This document shows, one piece after another, positions 26,593 through 37,358 of a stretch of 64,000 bases of DNA. Numbering within the stretch: the stretch's first letter is position 1; each line of letters starts with the position of its first letter. The stretch spans positions 1-64,000 of the forward strand of contig CBFHTK010000005.1 in NCBI GenBank assembly GCA_965658745.1. Direction: 5' to 3'. The notes beneath the pieces were generated by a model. The model saw only the letters and a list, made by a program, of their open reading frames with translations. It had not been told where the DNA came from and searched no databases. The position numbers were made by a program, and so were the translations under genes. This DNA comes from JAHDFB01 sp965658745. GTDB taxonomy: Bacteria > Bacteroidota > Bacteroidia > Chitinophagales > Saprospiraceae.

Positions 26593-26862
26593 TTACCAAC
26601 TAGCTTTAGTAACACCAGGAAGTTTTCCTTCGTTAGCCATTTTTCTAAAAACAACTCGGCAAATACCAAACTTTCTCATATAACCCTTAGGCCTACCTGT
26701 CAACTGACATCTATTGTGTAATCTGACGGGTGAAGAATTCTTTGGCAATTTATCTAATTCATCCCAACGACCTTCTTCCTTTAATTGCTTTCGTAAATCA
26801 GCGTACTTATTTACAAGCTTCTGTCTTTTAGCTTCTCTAGCTACTACGGATTTTTTAGCCAT
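26593..26862 (-). CDS. rpsN: 30S ribosomal protein S14
   Basis: This is the 89-residue long form of S14, with [40 protein letters not shown] at the C-terminal half. It has no CxxC pairs, so it is the zinc-independent form, like the L36 of this cluster. Confidence 0.97.
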   Translation of the reverse strand: MAKKSVVAREAKRQKLVNKYADLRKQLKEEGRWDELDKLPKNSSPVRLHNRCQLTGRPKGYMRKFGICRVVFRKMANEGKLPGVTKASW

Positions 26863-26864
26863 TA

Positions 26865-27422
26865 TTAATTTCTTTGATTTTTGAATGGAAGTCCCAAATG
26901 CTTCAACAGAGCCAATGCTTCAGCATCAGTCTTAGCCGTTGTAACAAAAGTAATATCCATACCAGTTACTCTATTTATTTTGTCTAAGTTGATTTCTGGA
27001 AAGATAATTTGTTCCTTGATACCCAAAGAATAATTACCTCTTCCATCAAAACTCTTATCGCTAATACCGCGAAAATCACGTACACGAGGCAAAGCTACAG
27101 AAACAAGTCTTTCGAGGAATTCATACATACGCTCATCTCTCAACGTCACACGTGCTCCAATTGGCATACCTTCTCTCAACTTAAAGTTGGAAACAGATTT
27201 CTTTGCAATTGTAGGCACAGCTTTCTGACCTGTAATCATAGTGATTTCACTCAAAGCGTTATCAACTAATTTTTTATCTTGTGTTGCATCACCAACACCC
27301 TGGTTGATACATATCTTTACCAACTTAGGAACTTCCATTACAGAGCTATAATTGAATTCTTTCATAAGATCTTTAGCGATCTTTTCTCTGTATGCTGTCT
27401 TTAATCTAGGTATATAACTCAT
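26865..27422 (-). CDS. rplE: 50S ribosomal protein L5
   Basis: The 185-residue protein has the L5 motifs [21 protein letters not shown] and [25 protein letters not shown]. It binds 5S rRNA and helps form the central protuberance. Its start overlaps the rplX stop by one base (TAATG), implying translational coupling. Confidence 0.97.
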   Translation of the reverse strand: MSYIPRLKTAYREKIAKDLMKEFNYSSVMEVPKLVKICINQGVGDATQDKKLVDNALSEITMITGQKAVPTIAKKSVSNFKLREGMPIGARVTLRDERMYEFLERLVSVALPRVRDFRGISDKSFDGRGNYSLGIKEQIIFPEINLDKINRVTGMDITFVTTAKTDAEALALLKHLGLPFKNQRN

Positions 27423-27733
27423 TACTTAATAATTTCACCTGATTTCTTAGAATAGCGAACAGTTTTACCATCCACCTTTTTTCGACCAATTCTTGTCGCA
27501 TCTCCAGATTTTGGATCTACTAACGCTACATTGGAGATATGGATTGGAGCCTCAACTTCGTTGATACCTCCTTCTTCATCTTGGGTAGCTTTTGTGTGCT
27601 TCTTTACCAAGTTCAACCCAGAAACAATAACTCTGTTTTTAGATCTCAGCACCTCTCTTACTTCGCCAGATTGACCTTTGTTATTGCCTGCAATAACAAC
27701 TACTTTATCTCCTGTTTTTATATTTATCTTCAC
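27422..27733 (-). CDS. rplX: 50S ribosomal protein L24
   Basis: The 103-residue protein opens with a KOW motif ([25 protein letters not shown]) and ends with a basic tail. L24 is an early assembly initiator of the large subunit. It overlaps rplE by one base. Confidence 0.97.
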   Translation of the reverse strand: MKINIKTGDKVVVIAGNNKGQSGEVREVLRSKNRVIVSGLNLVKKHTKATQDEEGGINEVEAPIHISNVALVDPKSGDATRIGRKKVDGKTVRYSKKSGEIIK

Positions 27734-27759
27734 CGCAATAGGTTTTTATCGACTAATTA

Positions 27760-28125
27760 TTATAATACTTCTGGAGCTAATGAAACAATCTTCATATAGT
27801 CTCTCTCACGTAATTCTCTCGCCACTGGACCGAAAATACGTGTACCTCTTGGCTCATCGCTTGCACTAAGTAATACTACAGCATTATCATCGAAGCGAAT
27901 ATAAGAACCATCTCTTCTTCGTATCTCCTTCTTTGTTCGTACAATCACTGCCTTTGACACAGTACCTTTCTTAACACCTCCTGGCGTTGAAGCCTTTACA
28001 GAGACAACAATTGTATCCCCTATAGAAGCATATCTTCTTTTAGAACCACCTAAAACACGTATGCAAAGAACTTCTTTTGCACCACTATTATCTGCGACTC
28101 TAAGTCTGGATTCCTGCTGGATCAT
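27760..28125 (-). CDS. rplN: 50S ribosomal protein L14
   Basis: The 121-residue protein begins [27 protein letters not shown] and ends with [24 protein letters not shown], the standard L14 pattern. It lies at the subunit interface and is placed between rpsQ and rplX. Confidence 0.97.
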   Translation of the reverse strand: MIQQESRLRVADNSGAKEVLCIRVLGGSKRRYASIGDTIVVSVKASTPGGVKKGTVSKAVIVRTKKEIRRRDGSYIRFDDNAVVLLSASDEPRGTRIFGPVARELRERDYMKIVSLAPEVL

Positions 28126-28156
28126 TATTTTATATTTTCAGTCGTTATATTAAACC

Positions 28157-28423
28157 TTACTTCGCTCTACTAGTTATTTCAACGAGTCTCCAGCATTTTC
28201 TCTTGCTTAGCTTTCTCGTCTCCATAATTCTTACAGTATCACCAACGTTACACTCATTCTTTTCATCATGAGCTAGAAATTTTTTGGATTTCTTTACAAA
28301 CTTACCATAAATTGGGTGACGTAACTTTCTTTCAACTAATACAGATATTGTTTTATCAGAAGCATTACTACTGACAACTCCTGTACGTTGCTTTCTTAAT
28401 TTTACTGTTACTTGTTCAGACAT
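28157..28423 (-). CDS. rpsQ: 30S ribosomal protein S17
   Basis: This 88-residue OB-fold protein has [40 protein letters not shown] and the motif [25 protein letters not shown], diagnostic of S17. Confidence 0.97.
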   Translation of the reverse strand: MSEQVTVKLRKQRTGVVSSNASDKTISVLVERKLRHPIYGKFVKKSKKFLAHDEKNECNVGDTVRIMETRKLSKRKCWRLVEITSRAK

Positions 28424-28434
28424 AATACTGTTAT

Positions 28435-28689
28435 TTACTTTCTTCTTGTTCTGATTCGTGATCTTTTTGCTAACTGCTCTGGAGTCATAGCAGCTATTTC
28501 TCTAGCTCTTAGCTCAGTCGCAAGTCTAGCTATATCCTTTTTTACCTCTCTGAGGCGCATTGGATTTTCCAAACCTTGCACAGCATGATCAAATTTTAGC
28601 TTACTGTACCCAGACTTAGTTTCCGCCAAGGTGCTATGGAGCTCTTCTACGGACATCTGTGCTAATTCAGTATGTTTTTTAGTTGCCAT
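28435..28689 (-). CDS. rpmC: 50S ribosomal protein L29
   Basis: The protein has 84 residues. The L29 core ([46 protein letters not shown]) forms two helices. The C-terminal ~20 residues ([17 protein letters not shown]) extend beyond the usual ~65-residue length. It binds near the tunnel exit and is 12 bp before rpsQ. Confidence 0.95.
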   Translation of the reverse strand: MATKKHTELAQMSVEELHSTLAETKSGYSKLKFDHAVQGLENPMRLREVKKDIARLATELRAREIAAMTPEQLAKRSRIRTRRK

Positions 28690-28712
28690 TATTTATAGTT
28701 TATACCAATGGT

Positions 28713-29132
28713 TTATTCAGAATAATCTCTTCTTACAATTGTCTTAGTTGCAACAGGTAACTTTTGTGCTGCGAGACGTAATGCTTCTTTTGCCGTTTCG
28801 TAAGGAACACCATCCATTTCGAACAAGATTCGACCTGGCTTGATAACTGCAACGTAGTGACTAAGTGCACCCTTACCCTTACCCATCCTTACTTCTGCAG
28901 GCTTACTTGTTATAGGTTTGTCTGGAAAAATACGAATCCATACTTTACCTTCCCTTTTCATATACCTCGTCATTGCAATACGAGCTGCTTCAATTTGACG
29001 ATTTGTCAAATAACCAGGTTCCAATGACTTTAAAGCAAATGATCCGAAAGAAATCGTACTTCCACGGTGTGCAACACCATTGTTTCGACCTTTCTGCTGC
29101 TTTCTATATTTCGTTCTTTTCGGCTGTAACAT
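28713..29132 (-). CDS. rplP: 50S ribosomal protein L16
   Basis: The 139-residue protein starts [19 protein letters not shown], contains [45 protein letters not shown] and has [27 protein letters not shown], all typical of L16. It contacts A-site tRNA. Confidence 0.97.
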   Translation of the reverse strand: MLQPKRTKYRKQQKGRNNGVAHRGSTISFGSFALKSLEPGYLTNRQIEAARIAMTRYMKREGKVWIRIFPDKPITSKPAEVRMGKGKGALSHYVAVIKPGRILFEMDGVPYETAKEALRLAAQKLPVATKTIVRRDYSE

Positions 29133-29194
29133 TATAAATATTTTACCACGCTCCTAAAATTTTCGGGACCGCAAAATTAATACATTTTCAGGAA

Positions 29195-29896
29195 TTAATT
29201 CCTACCTCTACCTCTTTTTCTTCCGCCAGATTTTTTCTTGTCAACACCAACGTTAGGTGACAAATCTCTTTTTCCAAGTACTTCACCCTTACAGATCCAA
29301 ACTTTCACACCTAACTTACCATATACTGTAAGTGACTCTTTTAATGCATAATCAATATCTGCACGGAAAGTATGAAGTGGAGTTCTACCATCTTTAAACT
29401 CTTCAGTTCTTGCCATCTCAGCACCATTCAATCTGCCAGAAATTCTCACTTTAATTCCTTCTGCTCCTGCTCTCATCGCAGCCTGAATAGCCATTTTGAT
29501 CGCTCTCTTATAGTTAATTCTGGCTTCAACTTGCTTAGCTATAGATTCACCAACGATATTAGCATCTAGCTCTGGCTTTCTCAACTCTACTATATTAATC
29601 TGAACCTCCTGTCCAGTCAACTTCTTTAACTCTTCCTTTATACGATCAACCTCAGAACCACCTTTTCCGATAATGATACCTGGTCTTGATGTATGAATTG
29701 TTACTGTAATTCTTTTTAAGGTACGTTCTATGATGATTCTAGAAATACCTCCTTTATTAATACGGGCATTCAAATACTGACGTATTTTTTCATCCGCAAC
29801 AACTTTACTACCGTAATCTTTACCTGCGTACCAGTTACTATCCCAGCCTTTGATTATACCTAAACGGTTACCTATTGGATTTGTCTTTTGACCCAT
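29195..29896 (-). CDS. rpsC: 30S ribosomal protein S3
   Basis: The 233-residue protein has the KH domain with [22 protein letters not shown] and the C-terminal S3 domain with [33 protein letters not shown]. The tail is basic ([14 protein letters not shown]). It helps form the mRNA entry channel. Confidence 0.97.
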   Translation of the reverse strand: MGQKTNPIGNRLGIIKGWDSNWYAGKDYGSKVVADEKIRQYLNARINKGGISRIIIERTLKRITVTIHTSRPGIIIGKGGSEVDRIKEELKKLTGQEVQINIVELRKPELDANIVGESIAKQVEARINYKRAIKMAIQAAMRAGAEGIKVRISGRLNGAEMARTEEFKDGRTPLHTFRADIDYALKESLTVYGKLGVKVWICKGEVLGKRDLSPNVGVDKKKSGGRKRGRGRN

Positions 29897-29907
29897 TGAT
29901 CGTTATT

Positions 29908-30285
29908 TTACGAATTACTATTATCTAGTTCTTTAATTGGAACTCTATTTTCTACTACCACTGTAAGGTGGTTTGTTCTTTTACGTATTCTGTGAGCTCT
30001 ACCATGCGGAGCTGGTCTGAATCTCTTTAAAAAAGTACCTTCATCAGAGAATATTTCAGATATGTACAACTTATAGTCATCTGCGCTATAAGCCATATCT
30101 CCTTTATTTTCCCAATTCGCTACCGCTGAAAGGACAACTTTTGTAGTCCACTCTGAGGCTTCTCTTTTGTTATACTTAAGAATATTTATTGCCTCTTCTA
30201 CGGACTTACCGCGAATTAAATCAACCACCATACGCATTTTTCGCGCAGATAGCGGACAATTTTTAAGTTTTGCAACAGCTTTCAT
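29908..30285 (-). CDS. rplV: 50S ribosomal protein L22
   Basis: The 125-residue protein has the L22 motifs NCPLSARKMRMVVDLIRGKSVEEAINIL and KRFRPAPHGRAHRIRKRTNHLTVVV; the latter forms the loop that lines the exit tunnel and is involved in macrolide binding. Confidence 0.97.
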   Translation of the reverse strand: MKAVAKLKNCPLSARKMRMVVDLIRGKSVEEAINILKYNKREASEWTTKVVLSAVANWENKGDMAYSADDYKLYISEIFSDEGTFLKRFRPAPHGRAHRIRKRTNHLTVVVENRVPIKELDNSNS

Positions 30286-30313
30286 CTAGATAAAAGTTTC
30301 TATTTTAATTCAA

Positions 30314-30580
30314 TTATTTTCTATTACCACCGTGACCTCTGAAGGAACGTGTTGGTGAAAATTCTCCAAGTTTATGTCCTACCATGTTTTCAGTTACAAA
30401 AACAGGAACAAATGTCTTTCCATTATGCACAGCGATGGTTTCACCTACCATATCAGGAATAATCATAGATGATCTTGACCATGTCTTGATAACAGTTTTA
30501 CGAGAACTATCTTTAGCTTTCTCAACTTTCTTAAGAAGCTTGTGATATATGTAAGGTCCTTTCTTTAATGATCTTGCCAT
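30314..30580 (-). CDS. rpsS: 30S ribosomal protein S19
   Basis: The 88-residue protein begins [19 protein letters not shown] and ends [23 protein letters not shown], the usual S19 ends. It lies 2 bp downstream of rplB, suggesting coupling. Confidence 0.97.
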   Translation of the reverse strand: MARSLKKGPYIYHKLLKKVEKAKDSSRKTVIKTWSRSSMIIPDMVGETIAVHNGKTFVPVFVTENMVGHKLGEFSPTRSFRGHGGNRK

Positions 30581-30582
30581 TA

Positions 30583-31416
30583 CTATCCTTTTTTAGTCTT
30601 TCTTTTAGAAATAATAAGTTTAGAAGAATATTTCTTCGTGTTTCTAGTCTTTTGACCTTTAGCCATAATACCAGTTCTTGATCTTGGATGTCCTCCAGAG
30701 GCACGTCCTTCACCACCACCCATCGGGTGATCAACTGGATTCATCGCCACACCTCTTACTCTTGGTCGCTTACCAATCCATCTAGTACGCCCAGCTTTTC
30801 CTTTCACTTCAAGTCCATGATCTGGATTCGAAGTAGTTCCAATCGTCGCTTTACATGTAAGAAGTACTCGTCGCACTTCTCGTGAAGGTAACTTAACAAT
30901 TGCATATCTACCCTCTTTACCCATCAATGTACCGAAAGTCCCAGCACTTCTAGCTAAAGCCGCTCCACGTCCTGGAGTCATCTCAATAGCATGAATGCTA
31001 GATCCTAAAGGAATCTCATCTAAGTACAAAGCATTACCGACAGTTGGTTCACTACCTCTTCCTGACTGAACCTTAGCTCCTACCTCTAACTTATCAGGAG
31101 CAATGATGTATCTTTTCTCACCATCAGCATAAACAAGTAAAGCAATGAAAGCAGTTCTGTTGGGATCATATTCGATCGATTTTACCGTCGCTGGAATACC
31201 TTCCTTAGTTCGATTAAAATCAATAATTCTATATCTCCTCTTGTGTCCTCCCCCAATCTGTCTCATTGTCATCTTACCATCATGGTTTCTACCACCTGAC
31301 TTAGATAACGGAGCGATTAAGCTTTTCTCTGGCTCAACGTTAGAGAGACCAGAAAAGTCAGCACCAACTCTAAAACGAGTTCCTGGAGTAACTGGACTAA
31401 ATTTTCTTACTGGCAT
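30583..31416 (-). CDS. rplB: 50S ribosomal protein L2
   Basis: The 277-residue protein has the L2 signatures [26 protein letters not shown] and [29 protein letters not shown]. The conserved histidine in the latter lies near the peptidyl transferase centre. L2 is needed for peptide-bond formation and subunit association. Confidence 0.98.
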   Translation of the reverse strand: MPVRKFSPVTPGTRFRVGADFSGLSNVEPEKSLIAPLSKSGGRNHDGKMTMRQIGGGHKRRYRIIDFNRTKEGIPATVKSIEYDPNRTAFIALLVYADGEKRYIIAPDKLEVGAKVQSGRGSEPTVGNALYLDEIPLGSSIHAIEMTPGRGAALARSAGTFGTLMGKEGRYAIVKLPSREVRRVLLTCKATIGTTSNPDHGLEVKGKAGRTRWIGKRPRVRGVAMNPVDHPMGGGEGRASGGHPRSRTGIMAKGQKTRNTKKYSSKLIISKRKTKKG

Positions 31417-31441
31417 AATCTATTGTATTGTAATATCTTAA

Positions 31442-31738
31442 TTAAAGTTGATCATAAAGATCAATCGTTTCACCTTCTTCTAATGTAACAATCGCTTTCT
31501 TGAAAGAAGATAAATGCCCCTTCAATACTCCACTTTTCGTATTTCTTGATCGAGCTTTCTTAGGCATAATAAGCGTATTGACTCTAGAAACAGTAACACC
31601 ATATTGGTCTTCTACCGCCTTGCGAATCTCAATCTTATTAACTGACTTGTTCACTATAAAACTATACTGAGTTAAGTTCTCCGACAGTTTTTCTGACTTC
31701 TCAGATATAATTGGTTTTATTAAAATTTCCTTTGCCAT
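31442..31738 (-). CDS. rplW: 50S ribosomal protein L23
   Basis: The 98-residue protein reads LIKPIISEKSEKLSENLTQYSFIVNKSVNKIEIRKAVE at its N-terminus. L23 docks trigger factor and SRP at the tunnel exit. It is in standard order between rplD and rplB. Confidence 0.96.
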   Translation of the reverse strand: MAKEILIKPIISEKSEKLSENLTQYSFIVNKSVNKIEIRKAVEDQYGVTVSRVNTLIMPKKARSRNTKSGVLKGHLSSFKKAIVTLEEGETIDLYDQL

Positions 31739-31777
31739 AATATATAATTTAATATATGTTCGTCTATTACCTAACTA

Positions 31778-32404
31778 CTAAGCTAACTTTTCAGCTAAAC
31801 TTTTAGCAGCACTTTCAGATATTAGAAGCGTTTTGCAGTTTAAGATATCGTACGCACTCAACTCATTTACATTTACAACCCTTGACTTCTCAGCATTTCT
31901 TGCTGATAGATACAAATTCTGATCATGATCTCCACTTACAAGTAAAGACTTTTGACCTACAACTTCGAGATTCTTAAGAACCTCAACATAGTCTTTTGTC
32001 TTAGGAGCATCAAACTTCATATCTTCAACTACTTTCAAGCTCCCTTGAGAAAGCATCTGAGATAAAGCTGAAGCTCTAGCTAATTGACTAACTTTTTTAT
32101 TCAGCTTCACACTGTATGTTCTAGGTCTTGGACCAAACATTCGTCCACCACCACGAAAAACACCTGACTTGATAGATCCAGCACGAGCCGTACCAGTACC
32201 CTTTTGCTTTTTAATCTTTCTAGTAGATCCGGTAATTTCACCTTTTTCTTTAGCCTTGTGCGTTCCCTGACGCTGAGCTGCCAAGTAAGACTTCACAGCT
32301 AAATAGATTGCATGCTCGTTTGGCTCAATACCAAAAACTGCATCAGAAAGGTCAATTGAACGACCTGTACTTTTTCCTTCTTTATTAAATACCTCGATGT
32401 TCAT
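31778..32404 (-). CDS. rplD: 50S ribosomal protein L4
   Basis: The 208-residue protein has the long tunnel-reaching loop (KKQKGTGTARAGSIKSGVFRGGGRMFGPRPR) and a Rossmann-like body. In enterobacteria L4 represses the S10 operon; no leader site was checked here. It is 5 bp downstream of rplC. Confidence 0.97.
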   Translation of the reverse strand: MNIEVFNKEGKSTGRSIDLSDAVFGIEPNEHAIYLAVKSYLAAQRQGTHKAKEKGEITGSTRKIKKQKGTGTARAGSIKSGVFRGGGRMFGPRPRTYSVKLNKKVSQLARASALSQMLSQGSLKVVEDMKFDAPKTKDYVEVLKNLEVVGQKSLLVSGDHDQNLYLSARNAEKSRVVNVNELSAYDILNCKTLLISESAAKSLAEKLA

Positions 32405-32409
32405 CGTTG

Positions 32410-33033
32410 CTATTTTTCAATTAAAACCAATGAGCCCTTGTGACCAGGAACTGCACCTTTGATTACTATTAAGTTCTGTTCAGGGAACAATTTTACAACA
32501 CGCAAATTCTTAATCTTTACACGAGTACCTCCCATTCTTCCTGCCATTCTCATACCCTTCATTACTTTCGCTGGGTATGATGCTGCACCTATCGAACCAG
32601 GAGCTCTTCCTCGGTTGTGCTGACCATGAGTTGCATCTCCAACTCCACGGAAGCCATGTCTTTTGACAACACCTTGGAACCCTTTACCTTTAGTAATCCC
32701 TACTGCTGAAACCTTATCTCCAACCTCAAGTACGTCCTCGATCTTAATCTCGTCGCCTAACCCAGCTTCGATGTTAGAATCACGTAACTCAAGAGTCTTT
32801 CTCTTAGGAGTGGTTTTAGCTTTTTCGTAGTGACCTACTAAAGCACTACTAGTGTTTTTTTCTTTTGCCGAACCGTAAGATATCTGCAAAGCGTCGTATC
32901 CATCAGCACCATCTGCTGATTTTATCTGAGTTACTACATTGGGCTGTGCTTCAATAACTGTACAAGCTATATTAGCTCCAGTCTCGTCAAAGACACTGGT
33001 CATACCAACTTTTTTACCTATGATACCGTTCAC
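32410..33033 (-). CDS. rplC: 50S ribosomal protein L3
   Basis: L3 normally starts with a few residues before [13 protein letters not shown], so I choose GTG 33033, preceded by AAAAGG, giving 207 residues. An upstream in-frame ATG at 33063 would add ten residues ([10 protein letters not shown]) with no resemblance to the family. The [33 protein letters not shown] region forms the L3 loop reaching the peptidyl transferase centre. Confidence 0.93.
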   Translation of the reverse strand: MNGIIGKKVGMTSVFDETGANIACTVIEAQPNVVTQIKSADGADGYDALQISYGSAKEKNTSSALVGHYEKAKTTPKRKTLELRDSNIEAGLGDEIKIEDVLEVGDKVSAVGITKGKGFQGVVKRHGFRGVGDATHGQHNRGRAPGSIGAASYPAKVMKGMRMAGRMGGTRVKIKNLRVVKLFPEQNLIVIKGAVPGHKGSLVLIEK

Positions 33034-33122
33034 TACCTTTTGATTTAAAGATTTACAAATCAAATAACTCCGTTTAAGGAGAATATAATTTTAAGAAAAT
33101 AATGAGATTAGCTGATATAGAA

Positions 33123-33431
33123 TTAAGTCAACTTGACTTGAATATCAACTCCACTTGGTAGTTCGAGCTTGGATAGCGCGTCTACTGTCTTTTGTGTAGG
33201 AGTGTAAATCTCGATTAGCCTCTTATGGGTTCTCAATTGAAACTGCTCTCGAGATTTCTTATTGACGTGCGGTGAACGCAAGACAGTAAAGATTTCTTTC
33301 TCGGTTGGCAGCGGAATCGGACCCGAAACAACTGCTCCACTGTTCTTAACAGTCTTTACAATCTTTTCAGTTGACTTATCAACTAAATTGTGATCGTAAG
33401 AGAGCAATTTAATTCTTATTTTTTGATTCAT
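33123..33431 (-). CDS. rpsJ: 30S ribosomal protein S10
   Basis: The 102-residue protein has [22 protein letters not shown] and [24 protein letters not shown], typical of S10/NusE. It lies directly after fusA with no tuf gene between them, the arrangement common in Bacteroidota. Besides its ribosomal role it takes part in transcription antitermination. Confidence 0.97.
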   Translation of the reverse strand: MNQKIRIKLLSYDHNLVDKSTEKIVKTVKNSGAVVSGPIPLPTEKEIFTVLRSPHVNKKSREQFQLRTHKRLIEIYTPTQKTVDALSKLELPSGVDIQVKLT

Positions 33432-33509
33432 TACCTTGTTTTATAAATATACCTTGTTGAAAAGTTGCGCAAAGATACACAACTTTTCAACTTGGACAAT
33501 TAAATTTAA

Positions 33510-35645
33510 TTAAACTTTTACCTCACCTTTAGCTTTCGCTATAACCTCTTCAGCTACTCCCTTAGGAGCTGCAGCGTAGTGAGAAAATTCCATCGTACTA
33601 TTTGCTCTACCTGAAGTAATAGTACGTAGATCTGTAACATACCCGAACATTTCAGACAAAGGCACTTCAGCAGAAATATTAATTGCTCCTCCAGCTCTTG
33701 TCTCTTGTCCTTTTGGTAAGCCTCTTCTTCGGTTCAAATCACCAATTACAGAACCAGTATACTCTTCTGGTGTAATAATTTCTAACTTCATGATCGGTTC
33801 AAGAAGTACTGGTTTTGCGCTTGCTGCTGCTGCTCTAAACCCTTCTTTCGCACAAAGCTCAAAGGCAATAGGCTTACTATCAACTGCGTGCGTAGCACCA
33901 TCATACAACTTAACTTTCATACTGTCAATATTGTAACCAGCTAATATACCGTTACTCATCATAGCATTGAAACCCTTGATAATTGATGGGAAGAACTCCT
34001 TAGGAATTGATCCTCCAACAATCTTGTTTTCAAACTGTAGAATTGTTTTTCCACTTTTGAAGTCGTCAGACTCAAGAAACTCTTCGTCAGCAGGCCCTAA
34101 AGTAAATTGCATTTGAGCAAACAAACCTGATCCACCTGACTGCTTTTTCAATCTTTCAGTGTGATCAACTGTTGTTGTAAGTGCTTCTTTGTAGTTTACT
34201 TGCGGTGCTCCCTGAGAACAATCCACTTTGAATTCTCTACGTAGTCTATCAACGATAATCTCCAAGTGAAGCTCACCCATACCGCTTATCACAGTTTGGT
34301 TAGTGTCTTCATCATATCTAACTTTAAATGTAGGGTCCTCCTCAGCTAATTTTGCTAAAGCCATACCCAATTTATCGAGATCTTTCTGAGATTTAGGCTC
34401 GATGGCAACTCCGATAACAGGATCGGGGAACACCATACTTTCCAAGACTATTGGATGGTTTTGTACACTTAAAGTGTCACCTGTTCTAATATCTTTGAAT
34501 CCTACACCTGCCGCAATATCACCTGCTTCTACTTTATCAATTGGATTCTGCTTATTTGAATGCATTTGATACAAACGAGAAATACGCTCTTTATTTTCAG
34601 ATCTAGTATTGTAGATGTACGAACCAGCTTCCAAAACTCCAGAATATACTCTAAAGAATGCCAATCTTCCAACATATGGATCGGTAGCAATTTTAAAAGC
34701 TAGAGCACAGAAAGGCTCGTCATTTGATGGCTTTCTGAATACTTCTTCTTCTGTATTTGGATCAGTACCCTTTACAGCATCTATGTCAAGAGGTGAAGGC
34801 AAGAATGCACAACAAGCGTCAAGAACTGCTTGTACTCCTTTGTTTTTGAATGCAGAACCGCACATCATCGGTACGAACTTATTATCAAGTACAGCACCTC
34901 GTACAGCAGCAATCATTTCTTCCTCTGTAATGCTATTTTGATCTTCAAAGAATTTCTCCATTAAAGATTCATCATACTCAGCTACAGCTTCCAATAACTT
35001 TTCTCTCCACTCTGAAGCGATATCTACAAGATCTTCTGGCATTGGAATTTCATCATAAGTCATTCCCATGTCATCTTCGTTCCAAACAATTGCTTTGTTT
35101 GTGATCAAATCGATAACACCTTTGAAACTTTCTTCTGCACCAATTGGCACTTGAAGAGGAATAGCTGTTGAACCAAGCTTTTCTTCCACATCTTTTACAA
35201 CATTGAAGAAATCAGCGCCTGAACGATCCATTTTGTTAACGAATCCAATTCTAGGAACTTTATAATTATCTGCTAGTCTCCAGTTTGTTTCAGATTGAGG
35301 TTCAACACCACTAACTGCACAAAACAAGAATACCAAACCATCTAATACTCTTAAAGATCTATTTACCTCAACTGTGAAATCCACGTGACCAGGTGTATCA
35401 ATAATATTCATTGGATATTCTTCATCTTTCCATATCCACTTAGTCTTAGTGGCAGCTGAAGTAATCGTAATACCACGCTCCTGCTCTTGCTCCATCCAGT
35501 CCATTGTAGCAGCACCATCATGAACTTCACCGATTTTGTGACTCATTCCCGTATAGAAAAGAACCCTTTCAGTGGTTGTTGTTTTACCAGCATCAATGTG
35601 AGCAGCGATACCGATATTTCTTGTAAATTTTAAATCTTTAGACAT
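33510..35645 (-). CDS. fusA: Elongation factor G
   Basis: This 711-residue translocation GTPase has G1 [20 protein letters not shown], the switch region [12 protein letters not shown]3 [12 protein letters not shown] and G4 [10 protein letters not shown], with domains II-V following (the C-terminal domain reads [35 protein letters not shown]). I start at ATG 35645 ([13 protein letters not shown]), as in homologues; an upstream ATG at 35666 adds only MKLLLKT. It lies between rpsG and rpsJ. Confidence 0.97.
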   Translation of the reverse strand: MSKDLKFTRNIGIAAHIDAGKTTTTERVLFYTGMSHKIGEVHDGAATMDWMEQEQERGITITSAATKTKWIWKDEEYPMNIIDTPGHVDFTVEVNRSLRVLDGLVFLFCAVSGVEPQSETNWRLADNYKVPRIGFVNKMDRSGADFFNVVKDVEEKLGSTAIPLQVPIGAEESFKGVIDLITNKAIVWNEDDMGMTYDEIPMPEDLVDIASEWREKLLEAVAEYDESLMEKFFEDQNSITEEEMIAAVRGAVLDNKFVPMMCGSAFKNKGVQAVLDACCAFLPSPLDIDAVKGTDPNTEEEVFRKPSNDEPFCALAFKIATDPYVGRLAFFRVYSGVLEAGSYIYNTRSENKERISRLYQMHSNKQNPIDKVEAGDIAAGVGFKDIRTGDTLSVQNHPIVLESMVFPDPVIGVAIEPKSQKDLDKLGMALAKLAEEDPTFKVRYDEDTNQTVISGMGELHLEIIVDRLRREFKVDCSQGAPQVNYKEALTTTVDHTERLKKQSGGSGLFAQMQFTLGPADEEFLESDDFKSGKTILQFENKIVGGSIPKEFFPSIIKGFNAMMSNGILAGYNIDSMKVKLYDGATHAVDSKPIAFELCAKEGFRAAAASAKPVLLEPIMKLEIITPEEYTGSVIGDLNRRRGLPKGQETRAGGAINISAEVPLSEMFGYVTDLRTITSGRANSTMEFSHYAAAPKGVAEEVIAKAKGEVKV

Positions 35646-35706
35646 GGTCTTGAGAAGTAATTTCAATAATTAAAAAATAATTTATTCAATAGTAGATTTA
35701 ATTCTA

Positions 35707-36171
35707 CTATCTAAAGTGAGCGAAAGCTCTATTTGCTTCTGCCATTCTATGCGTATCATCTTTACGCTTAACCGCAGCGCCTTCACTTTTGCTAGCAGCA
35801 ATTAACTCAGCAGCTAATTTCTCAGCAATACCTTTTCCACTGCGTTCTCTTGAAAATCGGATCAACCACTTCATTCCAATTGAAGTTCTCCTTCTCGCAG
35901 GAATCTCAGTTGGAATTTGGAATGTTGCACCACCAATTCTTTTAGAACGAACTTCTACTGAAGGTGTAGCATTTACTAATGCCTTTTGAAAAACCTCATG
36001 TGGATTTTCTCCTGTTTTCTCAGCAACAATATCCATTGCTTCGTAGAATCTTGTAAATGCAACAGTTTTCTTTCCTGAAAGCATTAAGTTATTTACGAAC
36101 ATTGTAATTACTTGATCACCAAATCGCGGATCTGGAGCAATAATTCTCTTTTTCGGTCTTCTTTTTCTCAT
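35707..36171 (-). CDS. rpsG: 30S ribosomal protein S7
   Basis: The 154-residue protein has VITMFVNNLMLSGKKTVAFTRFYEAMDIV and PSVEVRSKRIGGATFQIPTEI, the S7 signatures, and ends AEANRAFAHFR. It organises the 30S head and lies 20 bp after rpsL. Confidence 0.97.
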   Translation of the reverse strand: MRKRRPKKRIIAPDPRFGDQVITMFVNNLMLSGKKTVAFTRFYEAMDIVAEKTGENPHEVFQKALVNATPSVEVRSKRIGGATFQIPTEIPARRRTSIGMKWLIRFSRERSGKGIAEKLAAELIAASKSEGAAVKRKDDTHRMAEANRAFAHFR

Positions 36172-36191
36172 GTCAAATTACGATTTGAAGA

Positions 36192-36566
36192 TTATTTTTT
36201 AGGACGCTTAGTCCCGTATTTAGAACGTGATTGTAATCTACCATTTACACCAGCAGTATCGAGAGCGCCACGAACGATGGTATATCGAACACCAGGTAAA
36301 TCCTTTACTCTTCCACCTCTTATTAAAACAATAGAGTGCTCTTGTAAGTTATGACCTTCACCAGGGATATAAGCAATAACCTCAAGTCCATTTGTCAACC
36401 TTACTTTAGCAACTTTTCTTAAAGCTGAGTTAGGTTTCTTGGGAGTAGTTGTATATACACGAGTACACACTCCACGCTTTTGTGGACACGAATCAAGTGC
36501 TCTAGACTTACTCTTGACGATCACTTTCTTTCGTCCCTTTCTTACTAATTGATTGATTGTAGGCAT
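36192..36566 (-). CDS. rpsL: 30S ribosomal protein S12
   Basis: The 124-residue protein begins [15 protein letters not shown] and contains [21 protein letters not shown] and [13 protein letters not shown], the two loops where streptomycin-resistance mutations arise; both lysines are the sensitive (wild-type) residues. It is the first gene of the str-S10-spc-alpha supercluster. Confidence 0.98.
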   Translation of the reverse strand: MPTINQLVRKGRKKVIVKSKSRALDSCPQKRGVCTRVYTTTPKKPNSALRKVAKVRLTNGLEVIAYIPGEGHNLQEHSIVLIRGGRVKDLPGVRYTIVRGALDTAGVNGRLQSRSKYGTKRPKK

Positions 36567-36662
36567 AACCTAATTTAGTATTTTTATAAAAAATTCGTTC
36601 TTATTTATTGTAAATCAACGAGTTACATACCCGAAATGACATACCTCCCTCAAAAGGGAATG

Positions 36663-36693
36663 CAAATGTAGCACTATTTCTTTGTATTCCAAA
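36663..36693 (-). promoter_or_regulatory. Promoter of the ribosomal supercluster
   Basis: On the minus strand TTTG (36693-36690) and TACATTTG (36670-36663) are separated by exactly 19 nt, matching the Bacteroidota -33 TTTG and -7 TAnnTTTG consensus. Transcription would start about 90 nt upstream of the rpsL ATG. A short inverted repeat (CCCTTTTGAGGG) lies just downstream of the -7 box. Confidence 0.8.
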
Positions 36694-36854
36694 CGCTTAT
36701 GTCAATATTTTTTTCAATTGAGTTTCGCTTTTGATAAACCGGCAATTTGAAAAGAATTAAGTTTATGGTAATCATAGGCTAAAAAATCTTATCTCTGTTT
36801 AAGATTTGAGTAGTCGACTGTAAAATTGAAACAATAATCCCTAAATCTAGGACC

Positions 36855-37328
36855 ATGTATAAAGTCAATATTCGCAAAGCTACATATGACGATATTCCAG
36901 CTATATTTAAGCTTGTAAAAGAACTCGCTGCATTCGAAAAGGCTGAATCTTCAGTTTGGTCCACATTAAAGGACTACGAAGTAAATTTCAAATCAGGATT
37001 GTTTGGGGTTCATGTAGCAGAAGCGCGATCTGGCGTTGTTGGATTATGTCTCTACTACCCAACATTTTCCACGTGGAAAGGAAAAATGCTCTATTTGGAA
37101 GATTTTATTGTTAATAGTGATTATCGAAATCATGGAATCGGACAAAAGCTTTATAACGCCTTCATTGCTGAGGCTAAAATTCAAGGTTGTAAATTAGTAA
37201 AATGGGAGGTGCTTGATTGGAATGAAGGAGCAATTCGCTTTTACGAAAGAAATGGAGCAATAATCGAAAAGAATTGGTGGGATTGTAAGATTATTTTCGA
37301 AAGAAGTACAAATGACCAAGATTCATAG
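36855..37328 (+). CDS. GNAT N-acetyltransferase, similar to diamine (spermidine/spermine) acetyltransferases
   Basis: The 157-residue protein aligns well with SSAT-type GNAT enzymes. It has IRKATYDDIPAIFKLVKELAAFEKAE at the N-terminus, then GKMLYLEDFIVNSDYRNHGIGQKL (beta4 and the acetyl-CoA P-loop R-x-x-G-x-G/I) and WEVLDWNEGAIRFYERNGA. The LYLEDF and WNEGAIRFY words are especially close to eukaryotic SSAT1. It would transfer acetyl from acetyl-CoA to a polyamine or another small amine; the substrate is inferred from similarity. It is convergent with the DUF6695 gene across a 30-bp gap that contains a TTTTGGGC-GCAA-GCC hairpin. Confidence 0.85.
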   Translation: MYKVNIRKATYDDIPAIFKLVKELAAFEKAESSVWSTLKDYEVNFKSGLFGVHVAEARSGVVGLCLYYPTFSTWKGKMLYLEDFIVNSDYRNHGIGQKLYNAFIAEAKIQGCKLVKWEVLDWNEGAIRFYERNGAIIEKNWWDCKIIFERSTNDQDS

Positions 37329-37358
37329 CGACTATTATTCATTTTGGGCGCAAGCCTA

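Noticed and set aside
18279..36566. Possible missing tuf, adk or rpmJ-type losses in the ribosomal cluster as an anomaly
   Set aside because: Absence of tuf between fusA and rpsJ and of adk after secY is usual for this phylum; rpmJ and rpmD are present as short genes.
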